From Actinacidiphila guanduensis (GTDB lineage: Bacteria > Actinomycetota > Actinomycetes > Streptomycetales > Streptomycetaceae): a DNA stretch of 64,000 bases. A model generated the notes under the pieces. It made no database searches, had not been told where the DNA came from, and saw only the letters and a list, made by a program, of their open reading frames with translations. The position numbers and the translations under genes are program-made. This document shows positions 40,016-49,325 of the stretch, in pieces (position 1 is the first letter of the stretch; each line of letters begins with the position of its first letter). The stretch lies in NCBI RefSeq assembly GCF_900103985.1, contig NZ_FNIE01000004.1:434001-498000 (forward strand). Direction: 5' to 3'.

Positions 40016-42319
40016 ATGGATTTTGCACAGGCCCTCGCCGGGGTCGACGAACACCCGTGGGCACGGACGTCCCATGCCTACGGCAGCGCCGAGGACCTTC
40101 CCGCCGTGCTGCACGCGCTCGCGGGCCCCGACGAGGAGGCCGCGCGCGAGGCGGTCACCGAGTTGTACGGCTCCGTGCTGCACCAGGGCACGGTGTACGC
40201 GGCCAGTGCCGAGATCGCCCCCTTCCTCGCCCGCTTGGCCGCCGCCGGGTGCCGTGCGGCCGATCTGCTGGCGCTGCTGGGCGGCATGGCCGGGAGCCGG
40301 GACGTGCACGGCGTCCCGCCCGAGGCGGTGCGCTCCGCCGTCGCGGCCCAACTCCCCCTGATCCTCCCGCTGCTGGCCGCACCCGACGCCGAAGTACGCC
40401 AGGCCGCGGCCTGGGCCGCCTCGCACACCGGTGCGGCCGGGGCGGTCCTGCCGGAGCTGCGGGCACGCCGGACGCACGAGCAGGTGCCCGTGGTGCGGGC
40501 CGAACTCCTCGGCGCGCTCTCCCGGTTGGACCCCGCGGGCACGGTGCCGGCGGCCCGTGAGGTGCTGGCCACCCCGCGGGACCAGCCGGGCCCGGTGGTC
40601 GTCGCCGCCGCCTTCGCCTGGCTGGACGCCGGGCTGCCCTGGGGCGACGCCCAGCAAACCGCGCTGGTCGGCCTGCTCCCGCTCGGCCCGCACTTCGCCG
40701 GCCGCCTCGATCTGGACCGCCACGAGCCGCTGAACGCCGTCGCCGAGGCGCTGCTGCTGCGCGACACGGAGCAGGACCGCGCGGCGGCGGGCTCGCTGCT
40801 GGCGGCGGCGCTGGCCGATCCCCGCCCGGAGGTCCGCGAGGAAGCGCTGTGGGCAGCCGACCACGCCTGCCGCCTGTCCCGCACCGCAGCACCCCGCATC
40901 CTGCCGGCTCTCCTGTCCGTGCTCCCGGGCGCCGCCCCGAAGGAGGCGGCGCGAGCGCTCTCCCTGCTGGAGCGGCTGGGTGAAGCAGCGGCGCAGGCAA
41001 CGGACGTGCTCGCCGCACTGGCCGCGCGCGAACCGGCGGGCGCGGTCCCGTCGCCGTCCGCCGCCGCTCCGGCCGGGACCGGACCCGCGGACAGCGGGAC
41101 CGGACGCGTGGACGCGGCGCCGGATGACCAGGACGAGATCGCCGAGCACGCGTTGGCCGCCCTGGTGCGGGTGGCGCCCGATCGGGCAGCGCCGTTGCTC
41201 GCGAGGCGGCTGCGAGGGCGGCCCCTTGACGCCGCGGGGGGCTACTTCGCCGACGAGGAGCGGCCCGTGCCCTTTGAGCCCGGGCTGCTGGCGGCCGTCC
41301 GCGGGCGGCTCCGCGAGGCCGCGGCGGCGCCCGCGGTGCCCGCGGTACCGCTCGCGGCCCAGGTGGCGCGGTCGGGCAAGGCGCAGGGACCCCAGGCGGC
41401 GGAGCTGTGCCGGATCGTGCGCATGTGGGGTGCCCAGGGGCTGCCCGCGCTGGCCGAACTCCTCGCGGTGCTGCCGCGGACGACGCACGCTGCCGCCGCG
41501 GCGATCGGTGCTGTCGCGCCCGCGGGCGCACCCGAGGAGCGCGCGGCGGCAGCAGCGGCCCTGCGTGAGGTGGCGGGCGGTTCGCTCGCCGCCGCACAGG
41601 CCCTGTACGAACTCACCGGCGACAGCCGCCCCTTGACGCAGTACGTGGCCGCGCGGCTGACCGGTCAGCCGCAGGATGTCGCGGAAGCCGCCGCGGCCGC
41701 CGCCTCGTTGGGAAGGGCCGGAGCCGGTCTGGCGCCGGCGATGCGGGCCGCCCTCAGCGGCCCCGGCGCCAAGGAGACCACCCCCGTGCTCGACGCCGAC
41801 ACCGCGCTCGCCCGCGCGCTGTGGCTGGCCGACGGCGACGCGGACACCGCCGTACGGGTGCTCGACTCGGTGCTGGCACGGGCCCTGTCCATGCGGTGGG
41901 CCCAGTGGCAGGTGGTCCGGGCCGCCCGCGCGGCCGCGCTGCTCGGCCCCGCCGGACGCCCGCTCGTACCGCGGTTGCTGCGGCTGCTGGAGATACCCGA
42001 GGCGGCCCCCGACGCGGTGCTCGCCCTGACCGCCGTGGCGGAGCCCGGCTCGCTCGACACCGCCGCGCTCGCCGACCGCGCCCTGGACGCCGCCGAACAC
42101 GGGCTGAACGCGCTCGAGGCGTGCGACGCGCTGCTCGCGGTGGGCCCCGCCGCGCTCGACCCCGTACGGCGGGGCCGCCTGGCCGCCCTGGCCGAGCGCG
42201 ACCTGCGGGTGGTCGACCACGGCGTGGAGACCGTCATCGTCCGCGCCGACGAGCGCCTGCGCGCCCGCGCCCGTACCGTCCTGGCCGCTCTCACCACCGG
42301 GCAGCCGCCGGCCGCCTGA
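40016..42319 (+). CDS. Large HEAT/ARM-type repeat protein
   Basis: 767 residues, alpha-helical throughout, Ala-rich, no signal peptide or membrane segment. Repeated helix pairs of HEAT type are seen, for example DAEVRQAAAWAASHT, PRPEVREEALWAADHAC and AAELCRIVRMWGAQGLPALA, interrupted by a low-complexity stretch PSPSAAAPAGTGPADSGTG (about 345-365). Proteins of this shape act as scaffolds or peptide-binding adaptors; the partner is not in the window. The N-terminus (MDFAQALAGVDEHPWARTSHAYG) resembles the start of several Streptomyces HEAT proteins. Start: ATG 40016; no strong ribosome site is visible. Convergent with the broken RidA gene. Confidence 0.78.
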   Translation: MDFAQALAGVDEHPWARTSHAYGSAEDLPAVLHALAGPDEEAAREAVTELYGSVLHQGTVYAASAEIAPFLARLAAAGCRAADLLALLGGMAGSRDVHGVPPEAVRSAVAAQLPLILPLLAAPDAEVRQAAAWAASHTGAAGAVLPELRARRTHEQVPVVRAELLGALSRLDPAGTVPAAREVLATPRDQPGPVVVAAAFAWLDAGLPWGDAQQTALVGLLPLGPHFAGRLDLDRHEPLNAVAEALLLRDTEQDRAAAGSLLAAALADPRPEVREEALWAADHACRLSRTAAPRILPALLSVLPGAAPKEAARALSLLERLGEAAAQATDVLAALAAREPAGAVPSPSAAAPAGTGPADSGTGRVDAAPDDQDEIAEHALAALVRVAPDRAAPLLARRLRGRPLDAAGGYFADEERPVPFEPGLLAAVRGRLREAAAAPAVPAVPLAAQVARSGKAQGPQAAELCRIVRMWGAQGLPALAELLAVLPRTTHAAAAAIGAVAPAGAPEERAAAAAALREVAGGSLAAAQALYELTGDSRPLTQYVAARLTGQPQDVAEAAAAAASLGRAGAGLAPAMRAALSGPGAKETTPVLDADTALARALWLADGDADTAVRVLDSVLARALSMRWAQWQVVRAARAAALLGPAGRPLVPRLLRLLEIPEAAPDAVLALTAVAEPGSLDTAALADRALDAAEHGLNALEACDALLAVGPAALDPVRRGRLAALAERDLRVVDHGVETVIVRADERLRARARTVLAALTTGQPPAA

Positions 42320-42364
42320 GCCAGGGCCGCCCGCCCGGCCGCGACACCCGGCGCGGGACCGCCC

Positions 42365-42765
42365 TCACGGCTGTCCCGGCGCCACCGCCCATGCCTCGAT
42401 CTCGACGCGGAAGGCCGGGTGCGCCAGGCCGGCCACCCACCTGCACCAGCGAGCACGCGGGGGGGACGGGCGCGGTCCTGGTGCTCGTCGCGCACCCGGC
42501 GGAAGGCCGGCAGGTCCTGCATGTCGGTCAGGTAGACGGTGAGCTTGACCACCTGGTCGAGGCCGGAGCCGGCCGCCGCCGGCGCGGTGGCCGGATTCGC
42601 GTACACCTGGCGCACCTGCGCCTCGGCGTCCCCCTCGCCCACCAAGCGCCCCTCACCGTCCACCGGGACTTGGCCGGACACCGCGACGAGCGGTCCGGTG
42701 CCCGCCACCGCATGGCTGTAGCCGTTCACCGGCGGGCTTCCCTCCGGCCGGACAAAGTGCCGCAT
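42365..42765 (-). pseudogene. RidA (YjgF/UK114) family gene with two frameshifts
   Basis: From ATG 42765 the frame reads MRHFVRPEGSPPVNGYSHAV, then VAVSGQVPVDGEGRLVGEGD and VVKLTVYLTDMQDLPAFRRV, all typical of RidA enamine/imine deaminases. The family sequence then leaves the frame. A run of seven G (42459-42465) needs one base fewer to restore PPACSLVQV, and GTGGGTGG near 42432-42443 looks like a four-base duplication; beyond it VAGLAHPAFRVEIEAWAVAP continues in a third frame to TGA at 42365. Either a pseudogene or assembly errors at slippery sites. Functional RidA removes reactive 2-aminoacrylate. Confidence 0.8.
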
Positions 42766-43154
42766 CACCGCTCCGTTTCGGAACCTCGCGAAGGCGCCCA
42801 CGATCGGGGACCGGCCCCGCGCGGTCAACCGCCCGGGCTTCGGCGGGGCTTCGGTGGGACCGGGCACGTACCGGCTTCTTCCACCCCACCCGCCCCGCTC
42901 GCCCCACCCTTGTGAACACATTCGGGCACAGTCCGAAGCGGGCAGTCAGGCAGCCCCAATGGGTGCCGGGATCCGCACCGAATAGCGGCACACCTGCTCC
43001 ACCTGCTGAAACAGCAACCACCAACGGGCCGAACCGGACTGTTTGTTGTCCGTTATGGGCAGGGGCCGGGCAAACGGGCGGCGGTATAACTCTTCTACGG
43101 TCATCACCGGGCAGGCCGCTGCCCGGACCGGAGCGCGGAAGAGGGGTGGAGCCG
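42766..43154. other. Divergent regulatory region upstream of the DeoR gene
   Basis: 389 bases without a gene. Inverted repeats include TGTG-AA-CACA (42911-42920) and TGCTG-AAA-CAGCA (43004-43016). Between 43035 and 43115 lies an AT-richer promoter-like stretch with TTGTTGTCCGTTATGG and TATAAC (43085-43090). DeoR-type regulators often bind such sites. Confidence 0.45.
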
Positions 43155-43916
43155 GTGCGTGCGGAGGAGCGCCAGCACCACATCCTCGCCATGGCGCGCC
43201 ACCACGGGCAGGTGGAGGTGACCGCCATGGCCGCGGACCTGTCGGTCGCGCCGGAGACCATCCGGCGTGACCTGGGGGTCCTGGAGCGCCGCGGCCTGGT
43301 GCGCCGCACATACGGGGGCGCGTACCCCGTCGAGGGCGCCGGGTTCGAGACGGACCTCGCCCAGCGGGTGACCCTGCACGTCCCCGACAAGCGCCGGATC
43401 GCCGCGGAGGCGGTGAAGCTGCTCGGCGATGCGGAGACCGTCTTCGTCGACGAGGGCTACACCCCGCAGTTGCTGGCCGCGCTGCTGCCGGGCGACCGCC
43501 CGCTGACCGTGGTCACGGCCTCCCTGACCACGGCCGCGGCCATCGTGGACTCCCCGCACATCACCGTGCTGCTGCTCGGCGGCCGGGTCCGGGCCCGGAC
43601 CCTGGCCACCGTGGGCTCATGGGCCTGCGACATGCTCGCCGGCTTCGTCATCGACCTGGCGTTCGTCGGCTCCAACGGTATCTCCCGCGAACTCGGGCTG
43701 ACCACGCCCGATCCGGTCGTCGCCGACGTCAAGGCCAAGGCACTGTCCGTCTCGCGCCGCAAGGTCTTCATGGGCCACCACAGCAAGTTCGGCGCGAGCA
43801 GCTTCTGCCGCTTCGCCGAGGTCGCCGACTTCGAGGCGATCGTCACCGACACCGGCCTGTCCAGCGCCGAGGCGCACCGGTACGCGCTGCTCGGCCCCCG
43901 CGTGTTCAGGGTCTGA
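43155..43916 (+). CDS. DeoR-family regulator of sugar or polyol catabolism
   Basis: 253 residues from GTG 43155, placed ten bases after GGAAGAGG; GTG 43146 is too close to it. The N-terminal HTH is the DeoR signature: VRAEERQHHILAMARHHGQ, VEVTAMAADLSVAPETIRRDLGVLERRGLVRRTYGGA. The sensor domain has the phosphosugar-isomerase-like fold: TVVTASLTTAAAI, LLLGGRVRARTLATVG, AFVGSNGI and the C-terminal VTDTGLSS. The ligand should be a sugar phosphate. It precedes the polyol importer on the same strand and probably represses it. Confidence 0.9.
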   Translation: MRAEERQHHILAMARHHGQVEVTAMAADLSVAPETIRRDLGVLERRGLVRRTYGGAYPVEGAGFETDLAQRVTLHVPDKRRIAAEAVKLLGDAETVFVDEGYTPQLLAALLPGDRPLTVVTASLTTAAAIVDSPHITVLLLGGRVRARTLATVGSWACDMLAGFVIDLAFVGSNGISRELGLTTPDPVVADVKAKALSVSRRKVFMGHHSKFGASSFCRFAEVADFEAIVTDTGLSSAEAHRYALLGPRVFRV

Positions 43917-44108
43917 CCGACCCTTCCCGGCCCGCCGGCCGCCCGCTCATCCGTCCGCCCCCGATCCCGCCATCCGTTCATCCGTCCATATCCGTCACTC
44001 GCCCATCCCTCTCCCCACCTGTCCCCCGTCCACTCACATATCCCGCCGTCGAGCCGTCTCTCCCCGTTCCCCATTCACCCTCACGACCGGTCATGAAAGG
44101 GACGCATC
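43917..44108 (+). other. Pyrimidine-rich leader with ATCCGT repeats
   Basis: The plus strand is strongly C/T-biased. ATCCGT occurs four times between about 43949 and 44000, in the pattern CATCCGTTCATCCGTCC. No hairpin terminator separates the DeoR gene from the binding-protein gene, so this may be an untranslated leader or contain the importer promoter. AAAGGGACGC before 44109 is the ribosome site. Confidence 0.4.
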
Positions 44109-45512
44109 ATGACACCCTCCACCCCTGTGAACCCCACCAGCCCCACTGCCGGCAGAAGCACCGGGCGCACCGCCCGCCGCGCGGCCGCACCCCTGGCCCT
44201 CGCCCTCTGCGGCGCCCTGCTCGCCGCCTGTTCCGGTGCCGGTGGTGCGGGCGGTTCCGGCGGTCACTCGATCAACGTGCTGATGGTCAACAACCCGCAG
44301 ATGGTGGACCTGCAGAAGCTGACCGCGGCCAACTTCACCAAGTCCACCGGCATCCACGTGAACTTCACCGTGCTGCCCGAGGACGACGTCCGGGACAAGA
44401 TCACCCAGGACTTCTCCAGCCAGGCCGGCCAGTACGACGTGGCCACCATCAGCAACTACGAGGCCCCGATCTACGCCAAGAACGGCTGGCTCGCCCCGCT
44501 GACCGCCAAGGCCAAGGCGGACACCGCCTTCGACCAGAGCGACATCCTGCCCGCGATGCAGCAGTCGCTCAGCTACAACGGGCAGTTGTACGCCGAGCCG
44601 TTCTACGGCGAGTCCTCGTTCCTGATGTACCGCAAGGACGTGTTCGCGGCGAAGGGCCTGACGATGCCCGCGCACCCGACGTGGGACCAGGTGGCCTCGC
44701 TCGCCGCGAAGGCCGACGGCGCCCAGTCCGGCATGAAGGGCATCTGCCTGCGCGGCCAGCCCGGTTGGGGCGAGATGATCGCCCCGCTGACCACGGTGGT
44801 CAACACCATGGGCGGCACGTGGTTCACCAAGGACTGGAAGGCCCAGTTGACCAGCCCGGCCTTCACCAAGGCGACGAACTTCTACGTGGACCTGGTGCGC
44901 AAGCACGGCGAGCCCGGAGCGGCGCAGTCCGGCTTCACCGAGTGCCTCAACGACTTGGAGCAGGGCAAGGTCGCCATGTGGTACGACGCCACCTCCGCGG
45001 CCGGCTCCCTGGAGGCGTCCGACTCCCCCGTCGCCGGCAAGATCGGCTACGTGCCGGCCCCGGTGGAGCAGACGAAGAGCTCGGGGTGGCTCTACACCTG
45101 GGCCTGGGGCGTGCAGAAGGCGAGCAAGAAGCAGGACGACGCCTGGAAGTTCATCTCCTGGGCCTCCGGCAAGGGCTACGAGAACCTGGTGGGCACCAAG
45201 CTCGGCTGGTCCCGGGTGCCCGCGGGCAAGCGCACCTCCACGTACTCCAACGCCGCCTACGACAAGGCGTCCTCGGCCTTCGCGCAGCCGACCCTGACCG
45301 CGCTGGAGGCGGCGAACCCGTCGAACCCCGGGGTGCAGCCGCGGCCCGCGCCCGGCATCCAGTTCGTCGGCATACCGGAGTTCACCGACCTGGGCACGCA
45401 GGTCTCGCAGCAGCTGTCCTCGGCGATCGCCGGGCGCACCAGCGTGAGCAGCGCGCTGTCGGCGAGCCAGAAGCTCGCCGAGAAGGTCGCCGACAAGTAC
45501 GCCGGCCAGTGA
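44109..45512 (+). CDS. Polyol/sugar ABC transporter substrate-binding lipoprotein
   Basis: 467 residues. Twin-Arg-free signal with a hydrophobic core and lipobox LLAAC (Cys41 or so), so anchored outside the membrane. The mature part is a family 1 binding protein: NVLMVNNPQMVDLQKL, YDVATISNYEAPIYAKNGWL, EPFYGESSFLMYRKDVF and KTSSGWLYTWAWGV-like C-terminal segments. Similarity is closest to the sorbitol/mannitol (SmoE-like) group. First gene of the operon 44109-48380 with two permeases and a polyol dehydrogenase. Expression control probably by the DeoR protein. Confidence 0.9.
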   Translation: MTPSTPVNPTSPTAGRSTGRTARRAAAPLALALCGALLAACSGAGGAGGSGGHSINVLMVNNPQMVDLQKLTAANFTKSTGIHVNFTVLPEDDVRDKITQDFSSQAGQYDVATISNYEAPIYAKNGWLAPLTAKAKADTAFDQSDILPAMQQSLSYNGQLYAEPFYGESSFLMYRKDVFAAKGLTMPAHPTWDQVASLAAKADGAQSGMKGICLRGQPGWGEMIAPLTTVVNTMGGTWFTKDWKAQLTSPAFTKATNFYVDLVRKHGEPGAAQSGFTECLNDLEQGKVAMWYDATSAAGSLEASDSPVAGKIGYVPAPVEQTKSSGWLYTWAWGVQKASKKQDDAWKFISWASGKGYENLVGTKLGWSRVPAGKRTSTYSNAAYDKASSAFAQPTLTALEAANPSNPGVQPRPAPGIQFVGIPEFTDLGTQVSQQLSSAIAGRTSVSSALSASQKLAEKVADKYAGQ

Positions 45513-45523
45513 GCGGGGACGTC

Positions 45524-46492
45524 ATGAGCACCCCGCAGGTCACCGGGCGCCTGCACGCTCCGCCCGGCCGCCTCCGCCCGGCACCGGCCGCCGCCCCGCG
45601 CCGCCCGCGCGGCGCCTGGGCGCGGCGGGCGCCGCTGCTGCCCGCGCTGATCTTCATGGTCGTCGTCACCCAACTGCCCTTCGTGGGCACCCTGGTGATC
45701 TCCTTCATGCGCTGGAACGCCCTCGACCCCGGGGACAAGGGCTTCACCGGCTTCGACAACTACCGCGAGGAGTTCACCGATCCGCAGCTGCGCTCGGCGC
45801 TGTCCACCACGGTGGTGCTCACCGTCACCGTGGTGCTGGTCAGCCTCGCGCTGGGGCTGGGCCTGGCGCTGCTGATGGACCGCAAGTTCCTCGGCCGGGG
45901 CGTGGTGCGCACCTTGCTGATCACGCCGTTCCTGGTGGTGCCGGTCGCCTCGGCGCTCCTGTGGAAGCACGCCCTCTACAACGCCTCCTACGGGCTGATC
46001 AACGGCGTGCTCACCTGGGTGTGGCGGCTGTTCGGCAGCCACTCCGCGCCGCAGCCGGACTGGCTGTCGCAGGTGCCGAAGCTGGCCGTGGAGGCGTCGC
46101 TGATCTGGCAGTGGACGCCGTTCATGATGCTGATCCTGCTCGCCGGGCTGCAGAGCCGCCCCTCCGACGTGGTGGAGGCGGCCCGGGTGGACGGCGCGAC
46201 CAACTGGCAGATCTTCCGCTACCTGACCTTCCCGCACCTGCGCCGCTACCTGGAGCTGGCCGCGCTGCTCGGCACCGTCTACGTGGTGCAGAACTTCGAC
46301 GCGGTCTTCACCATCACCTCCGGCGGCCTGGGCACGGCGAACCTGCCGTACGCCGTCTACACCACCTTCTACCAGGCGCACGACTACGGACAGGCGTCCG
46401 CAGAGGGCGTGATCGTGGTGGTGCTGTCGATCATCGTGGCGACCTTCGCGCTGCGCACCGTGTCCTCGCTCTTCCGAGAGGAGACCTTGTGA
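45524..46492 (+). CDS. ABC transporter permease 1 (SmoF/MalF-like)
   Basis: 322 residues. Six hydrophobic segments; the basic, Pro-rich N-terminus is cytosolic. The EAA loop that contacts the ATPase is EAARVDGATNWQIFRYLTFPHL. Segments such as LLPALIFMVVVTQLPFVGTL and LVVPVASALLWKHALY are typical of carbohydrate permeases. The ATG at 45524 follows GAGCGGGGACG and is 11 bases after the binding-protein stop; its own stop overlaps the start of the next permease (TGATG). Confidence 0.9.
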   Translation: MSTPQVTGRLHAPPGRLRPAPAAAPRRPRGAWARRAPLLPALIFMVVVTQLPFVGTLVISFMRWNALDPGDKGFTGFDNYREEFTDPQLRSALSTTVVLTVTVVLVSLALGLGLALLMDRKFLGRGVVRTLLITPFLVVPVASALLWKHALYNASYGLINGVLTWVWRLFGSHSAPQPDWLSQVPKLAVEASLIWQWTPFMMLILLAGLQSRPSDVVEAARVDGATNWQIFRYLTFPHLRRYLELAALLGTVYVVQNFDAVFTITSGGLGTANLPYAVYTTFYQAHDYGQASAEGVIVVVLSIIVATFALRTVSSLFREETL

Positions 46493-47394
46493 TGGCCGCC
46501 GCAACCGCCCCGACTGCCGCCGGACCGCGTATTCGCACTGCGCGCGCCGGCCGCGCCCCGCACGAGCGCCGGGAGCGGCGCAACCGCCGGCTGCTGGGCC
46601 TTGCCGCCTGGATCTGCGGGATCGTCTTCTTCCTGCCGTTCGCCTGGATGGTCCTGACCTCCTTCCACAGCGAGCAGGACGCGGCGACGAACCCGCCGAG
46701 CCTGGCCGCGCCGCTGACGCTGCACGGCTACCGGGAGTTCTTCGGCTCGGGCACCGGGGTGAGCCCCTGGCCGCCGCTGGAGAACTCGCTGACCGCGAGC
46801 GTTGCCGCAACGCTGCTGGTGCTGGTGCTGGCGATCCCGGCCGCCTACGCGCTGTCCATCCGGCCGGTGCGCAAGTGGACGGATGTGATGTTCTTCTTCC
46901 TGTCCACGAAGATGCTGCCGGCCGTGGCCGGTCTGCTGCCGGTGTACCTGATCGCCAAGAACGCCGGGATGCTGGACAACATCTGGACCCTGGTCATCCT
47001 CTACACCTCGATGAACCTGCCGATCGCGGTGTGGATGATGCGGTCCTTCCTCGCCGACGTGCCGGTGGCGATCATCGAGGCCGCCTCGATCGACGGCGCC
47101 GGGCTGCCGACGATCCTCACCCGCATCGTGGCGCCGGTGGTGGCGCCGGGCATCGCGGCCACCGCGCTGATCTCGTTCATCTTCAGCTGGAACGAGCTGC
47201 TCTTCGCGCGAGTGCTCACGGGGGTGGTCGCCGACACCGCCCCGGTGTTCCTGACGTCCTTCGTCACCAGCCAGGGCCTGTTCCTGGCGAAGGTGTGCGC
47301 AGCGGCCGTCTGCATCTCCCTGCCCGTGCTCGCCGCCGGGTTCGCCGCCCAGGACAAGCTGGTCCAGGGCCTGTCTCTTGGAGCCGTCAAGTGA
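46492..47394 (+). CDS. ABC transporter permease 2 (SmoG/MalG-like)
   Basis: 300 residues with six hydrophobic segments and the EAA loop IEAASIDGAGLPTILTRIVAPV. The N-terminal 35 residues are basic and cytosolic. The C-terminal FSWNELLFARVLTG is a MalG-family landmark. Forms the channel with permease 1. No ATP-binding subunit is encoded nearby; Streptomyces importers of this type commonly share the global ATPase MsiK, which is the likely energiser. Overlaps permease 1 by one base and the dehydrogenase by four (GTGA). Confidence 0.9.
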   Translation: MAAATAPTAAGPRIRTARAGRAPHERRERRNRRLLGLAAWICGIVFFLPFAWMVLTSFHSEQDAATNPPSLAAPLTLHGYREFFGSGTGVSPWPPLENSLTASVAATLLVLVLAIPAAYALSIRPVRKWTDVMFFFLSTKMLPAVAGLLPVYLIAKNAGMLDNIWTLVILYTSMNLPIAVWMMRSFLADVPVAIIEAASIDGAGLPTILTRIVAPVVAPGIAATALISFIFSWNELLFARVLTGVVADTAPVFLTSFVTSQGLFLAKVCAAAVCISLPVLAAGFAAQDKLVQGLSLGAVK

Positions 47395-48380
47395 AAGCAG
47401 CCGTCATCAGCGCCCCCGGACAGGTCGGCGTGGAGAACGTCGACGACCCGGCGCCCGGTCCCGGCGAGGTCGTCGTGCAGGTCGCCGCGTGCGGGCTGTG
47501 CGGCACCGACCTGCACATCCTGCAGGGCGAGTTCGCGCCGACACTGCCGATCGTGCCGGGCCACGAGTTCGCCGGCGAGGTGGTGGCCGTCGGCTCGGGG
47601 GTGCGTGAGCTGGCGGTCGGCGACCAGGTGGCGGTCGACCCGTCGCTGTACTGCCACGAGTGCCACTACTGCCGGATCGGCCGCAACAACCTGTGCGAGC
47701 GATGGGCGGCGATCGGCGTCACCACGGCGGGCGGCGCCGCGGAGTACGCGGTGGCGCCGGAGGCGAACTGCGTGAAGCTGCCGGAGTCGGTGGCGACCCG
47801 TGACGCGGCCCTGATCGAGCCGCTGTCCTGCGCGGTGCGCGGCTACGACGTGCTGCGCTCCACGCTCGGCGCCCATGTGCTCATCTACGGCTCGGGCACG
47901 ATGGGCCTGATGATGCTGGAGCTGGCCAAGCGCACCGGCGCCGCCGCCGTGGACATGGTCGACCTCAACCCCGACCGGCTGTCCACCGCGCGGCTGCTGG
48001 GCTGCTCGGCCACCGCCGCCTCGGCCGACGAGCTGGAGCGGCCGCGCGGCTGGGACGTCGTGGTGGATGCCACGGGGAACGCGGCCGCGATCCAGGACGG
48101 CCTGGGCCGGGTCGGCAAGGGCGGCACCTTCCTGCAGTTCGGCGTCGCCGACTACGCCACCCGCGCCACCATCGAGCCGTACCGCATCTACAACCAGGAG
48201 ATCACCATCACCGGCTCCATGGCGGTGCTCCACTCCTACGAGCGCGCCGCCGAACTCTTCGCCGGCGGCGTCCTGGACCCGGAGATCTTCATCAGCGACC
48301 GCCTCCCCCTGGTCGACTACGCCGCCGCCCTCGACCGCTTCAAGGCCGGCCAGGGCCGCAAGATCCAGGTCCTCCCGTGA
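47391..48380 (+). CDS. Zinc-dependent polyol dehydrogenase (MDR)
   Basis: 329 residues. Catalytic zinc site Cys37 (ACGLCGTDLHIL), His58/Glu59 (PGHEFAGEV); structural zinc Cys88, Cys91, Cys94 and Cys102 complete. Rossmann motif LIYGSGTMGLMMLELAKR with acidic DLNPDRL after it, favouring NAD. Family position near sorbitol, arabinitol and threonine dehydrogenases; the operon context (polyol importer) suggests oxidation of an imported sugar alcohol to a ketose. The GTG start overlaps the permease stop (GTGA). It is the last gene of the operon; about 205 bases follow before the next. Confidence 0.9.
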   Translation: MKAAVISAPGQVGVENVDDPAPGPGEVVVQVAACGLCGTDLHILQGEFAPTLPIVPGHEFAGEVVAVGSGVRELAVGDQVAVDPSLYCHECHYCRIGRNNLCERWAAIGVTTAGGAAEYAVAPEANCVKLPESVATRDAALIEPLSCAVRGYDVLRSTLGAHVLIYGSGTMGLMMLELAKRTGAAAVDMVDLNPDRLSTARLLGCSATAASADELERPRGWDVVVDATGNAAAIQDGLGRVGKGGTFLQFGVADYATRATIEPYRIYNQEITITGSMAVLHSYERAAELFAGGVLDPEIFISDRLPLVDYAAALDRFKAGQGRKIQVLP

Positions 48381-48585
48381 CGCCCGTGCGGCGCCCCGGG
48401 GCCAGGTCCCGGTAGCGGGGCGGCTGTTGGGCTCCCGGGGTGGGTCGGGCACCGCGCCGTCCGGCCCGCCCCGGGGTTTGTGCCCGCGGCGGTGGCGGGG
48501 ATCATGGGGGCTCCGGTGCGGCAGACTTCCTCCCGGGGTCCCGGGTGGGGCCGCAGGGGCGAGCGGAAGGCGGGAGCGGACGGCG

Positions 48586-49251
48586 ATGAAGGTGATCCTC
48601 TTCGGTGCCTCGGGGATGGTCGGGCAGGGCGTGCTGCGCGAGTGCCTGCTCGATCCGGAGGTGACCGAGATCCTCGCGGTCGCCCGCAGCCCCCTGGGCC
48701 GCACCGAGCCCAAGGTGCGGCAGGTCTTCCACGACGACTTCACCGACTTCTCCCGCGTCGCCGACGAACTGTCCGGCGCCGACGCCTGCTTCTACTGCCT
48801 GGGCGTCTCCTCGGCGGGCCACAGCCCGCAGGACTACACCCGCATCACCTACGACTGCACGCTCGCCGCCGCCCGCACGGTCGCCGCCGGCAACCCCCGG
48901 CTGACCTTCACCTACGTCTCCGGCGAGGGCACCGACAGCACCGAGCAGGGCCGCACCGGCTGGGCCCGCGTCAAGGGCCGCACCGAGAACGCCCTGCTCG
49001 CCATGGACATGCGCGCGTACATGTTCCGCCCGGCCTGGATCCAGCCGATGCACGGCGAGCGGTCCCGCACCGCCTGGTACCGGGTGGCCTACGCCGCCAC
49101 CGGATGGGCCTACCCGCTGCTGCGCCGGATGGCCCCCAAGCACGTGACGACGACCGAGGCGCTGGGCCGGGCGATGCTCGCGACCGTGCGGCTGGCCGGC
49201 GAGGGCCCGCACGTGCTGCACAGCCCCGACATCAACCGCCTGGGGGCGTGA
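48586..49251 (+). CDS. NAD(P)-binding (NmrA/epimerase-like) protein
   Basis: 221 residues. Rossmann start [20 protein letters not shown], then [46 protein letters not shown] and [30 protein letters not shown] contain the Ser-Lys type SDR residues. Close to a group annotated as NAD-dependent epimerase or oxidoreductase HTATIP2-like; no function known in bacteria. Start: ATG 48586 with GGGAGCGGAC upstream. It stands between the polyol operon and the phosphoglucomutase gene, 74 bases before the latter. Confidence 0.82.
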   Translation: MKVILFGASGMVGQGVLRECLLDPEVTEILAVARSPLGRTEPKVRQVFHDDFTDFSRVADELSGADACFYCLGVSSAGHSPQDYTRITYDCTLAAARTVAAGNPRLTFTYVSGEGTDSTEQGRTGWARVKGRTENALLAMDMRAYMFRPAWIQPMHGERSRTAWYRVAYAATGWAYPLLRRMAPKHVTTTEALGRAMLATVRLAGEGPHVLHSPDINRLGA

Positions 49252-49325
49252 GCGCGGTTCGGCGACTCGGGGGACTTCGCCGCGGGCGCGCATGGGCGCG
49301 GGCCGTTCGGGGCACTAGGTGCGTC

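Noticed and set aside
42365-42765. Programmed frameshift in the RidA gene
   Set aside because: Two separate breaks, one a four-base duplication, do not fit a programmed signal; mutation or sequencing error is simpler.
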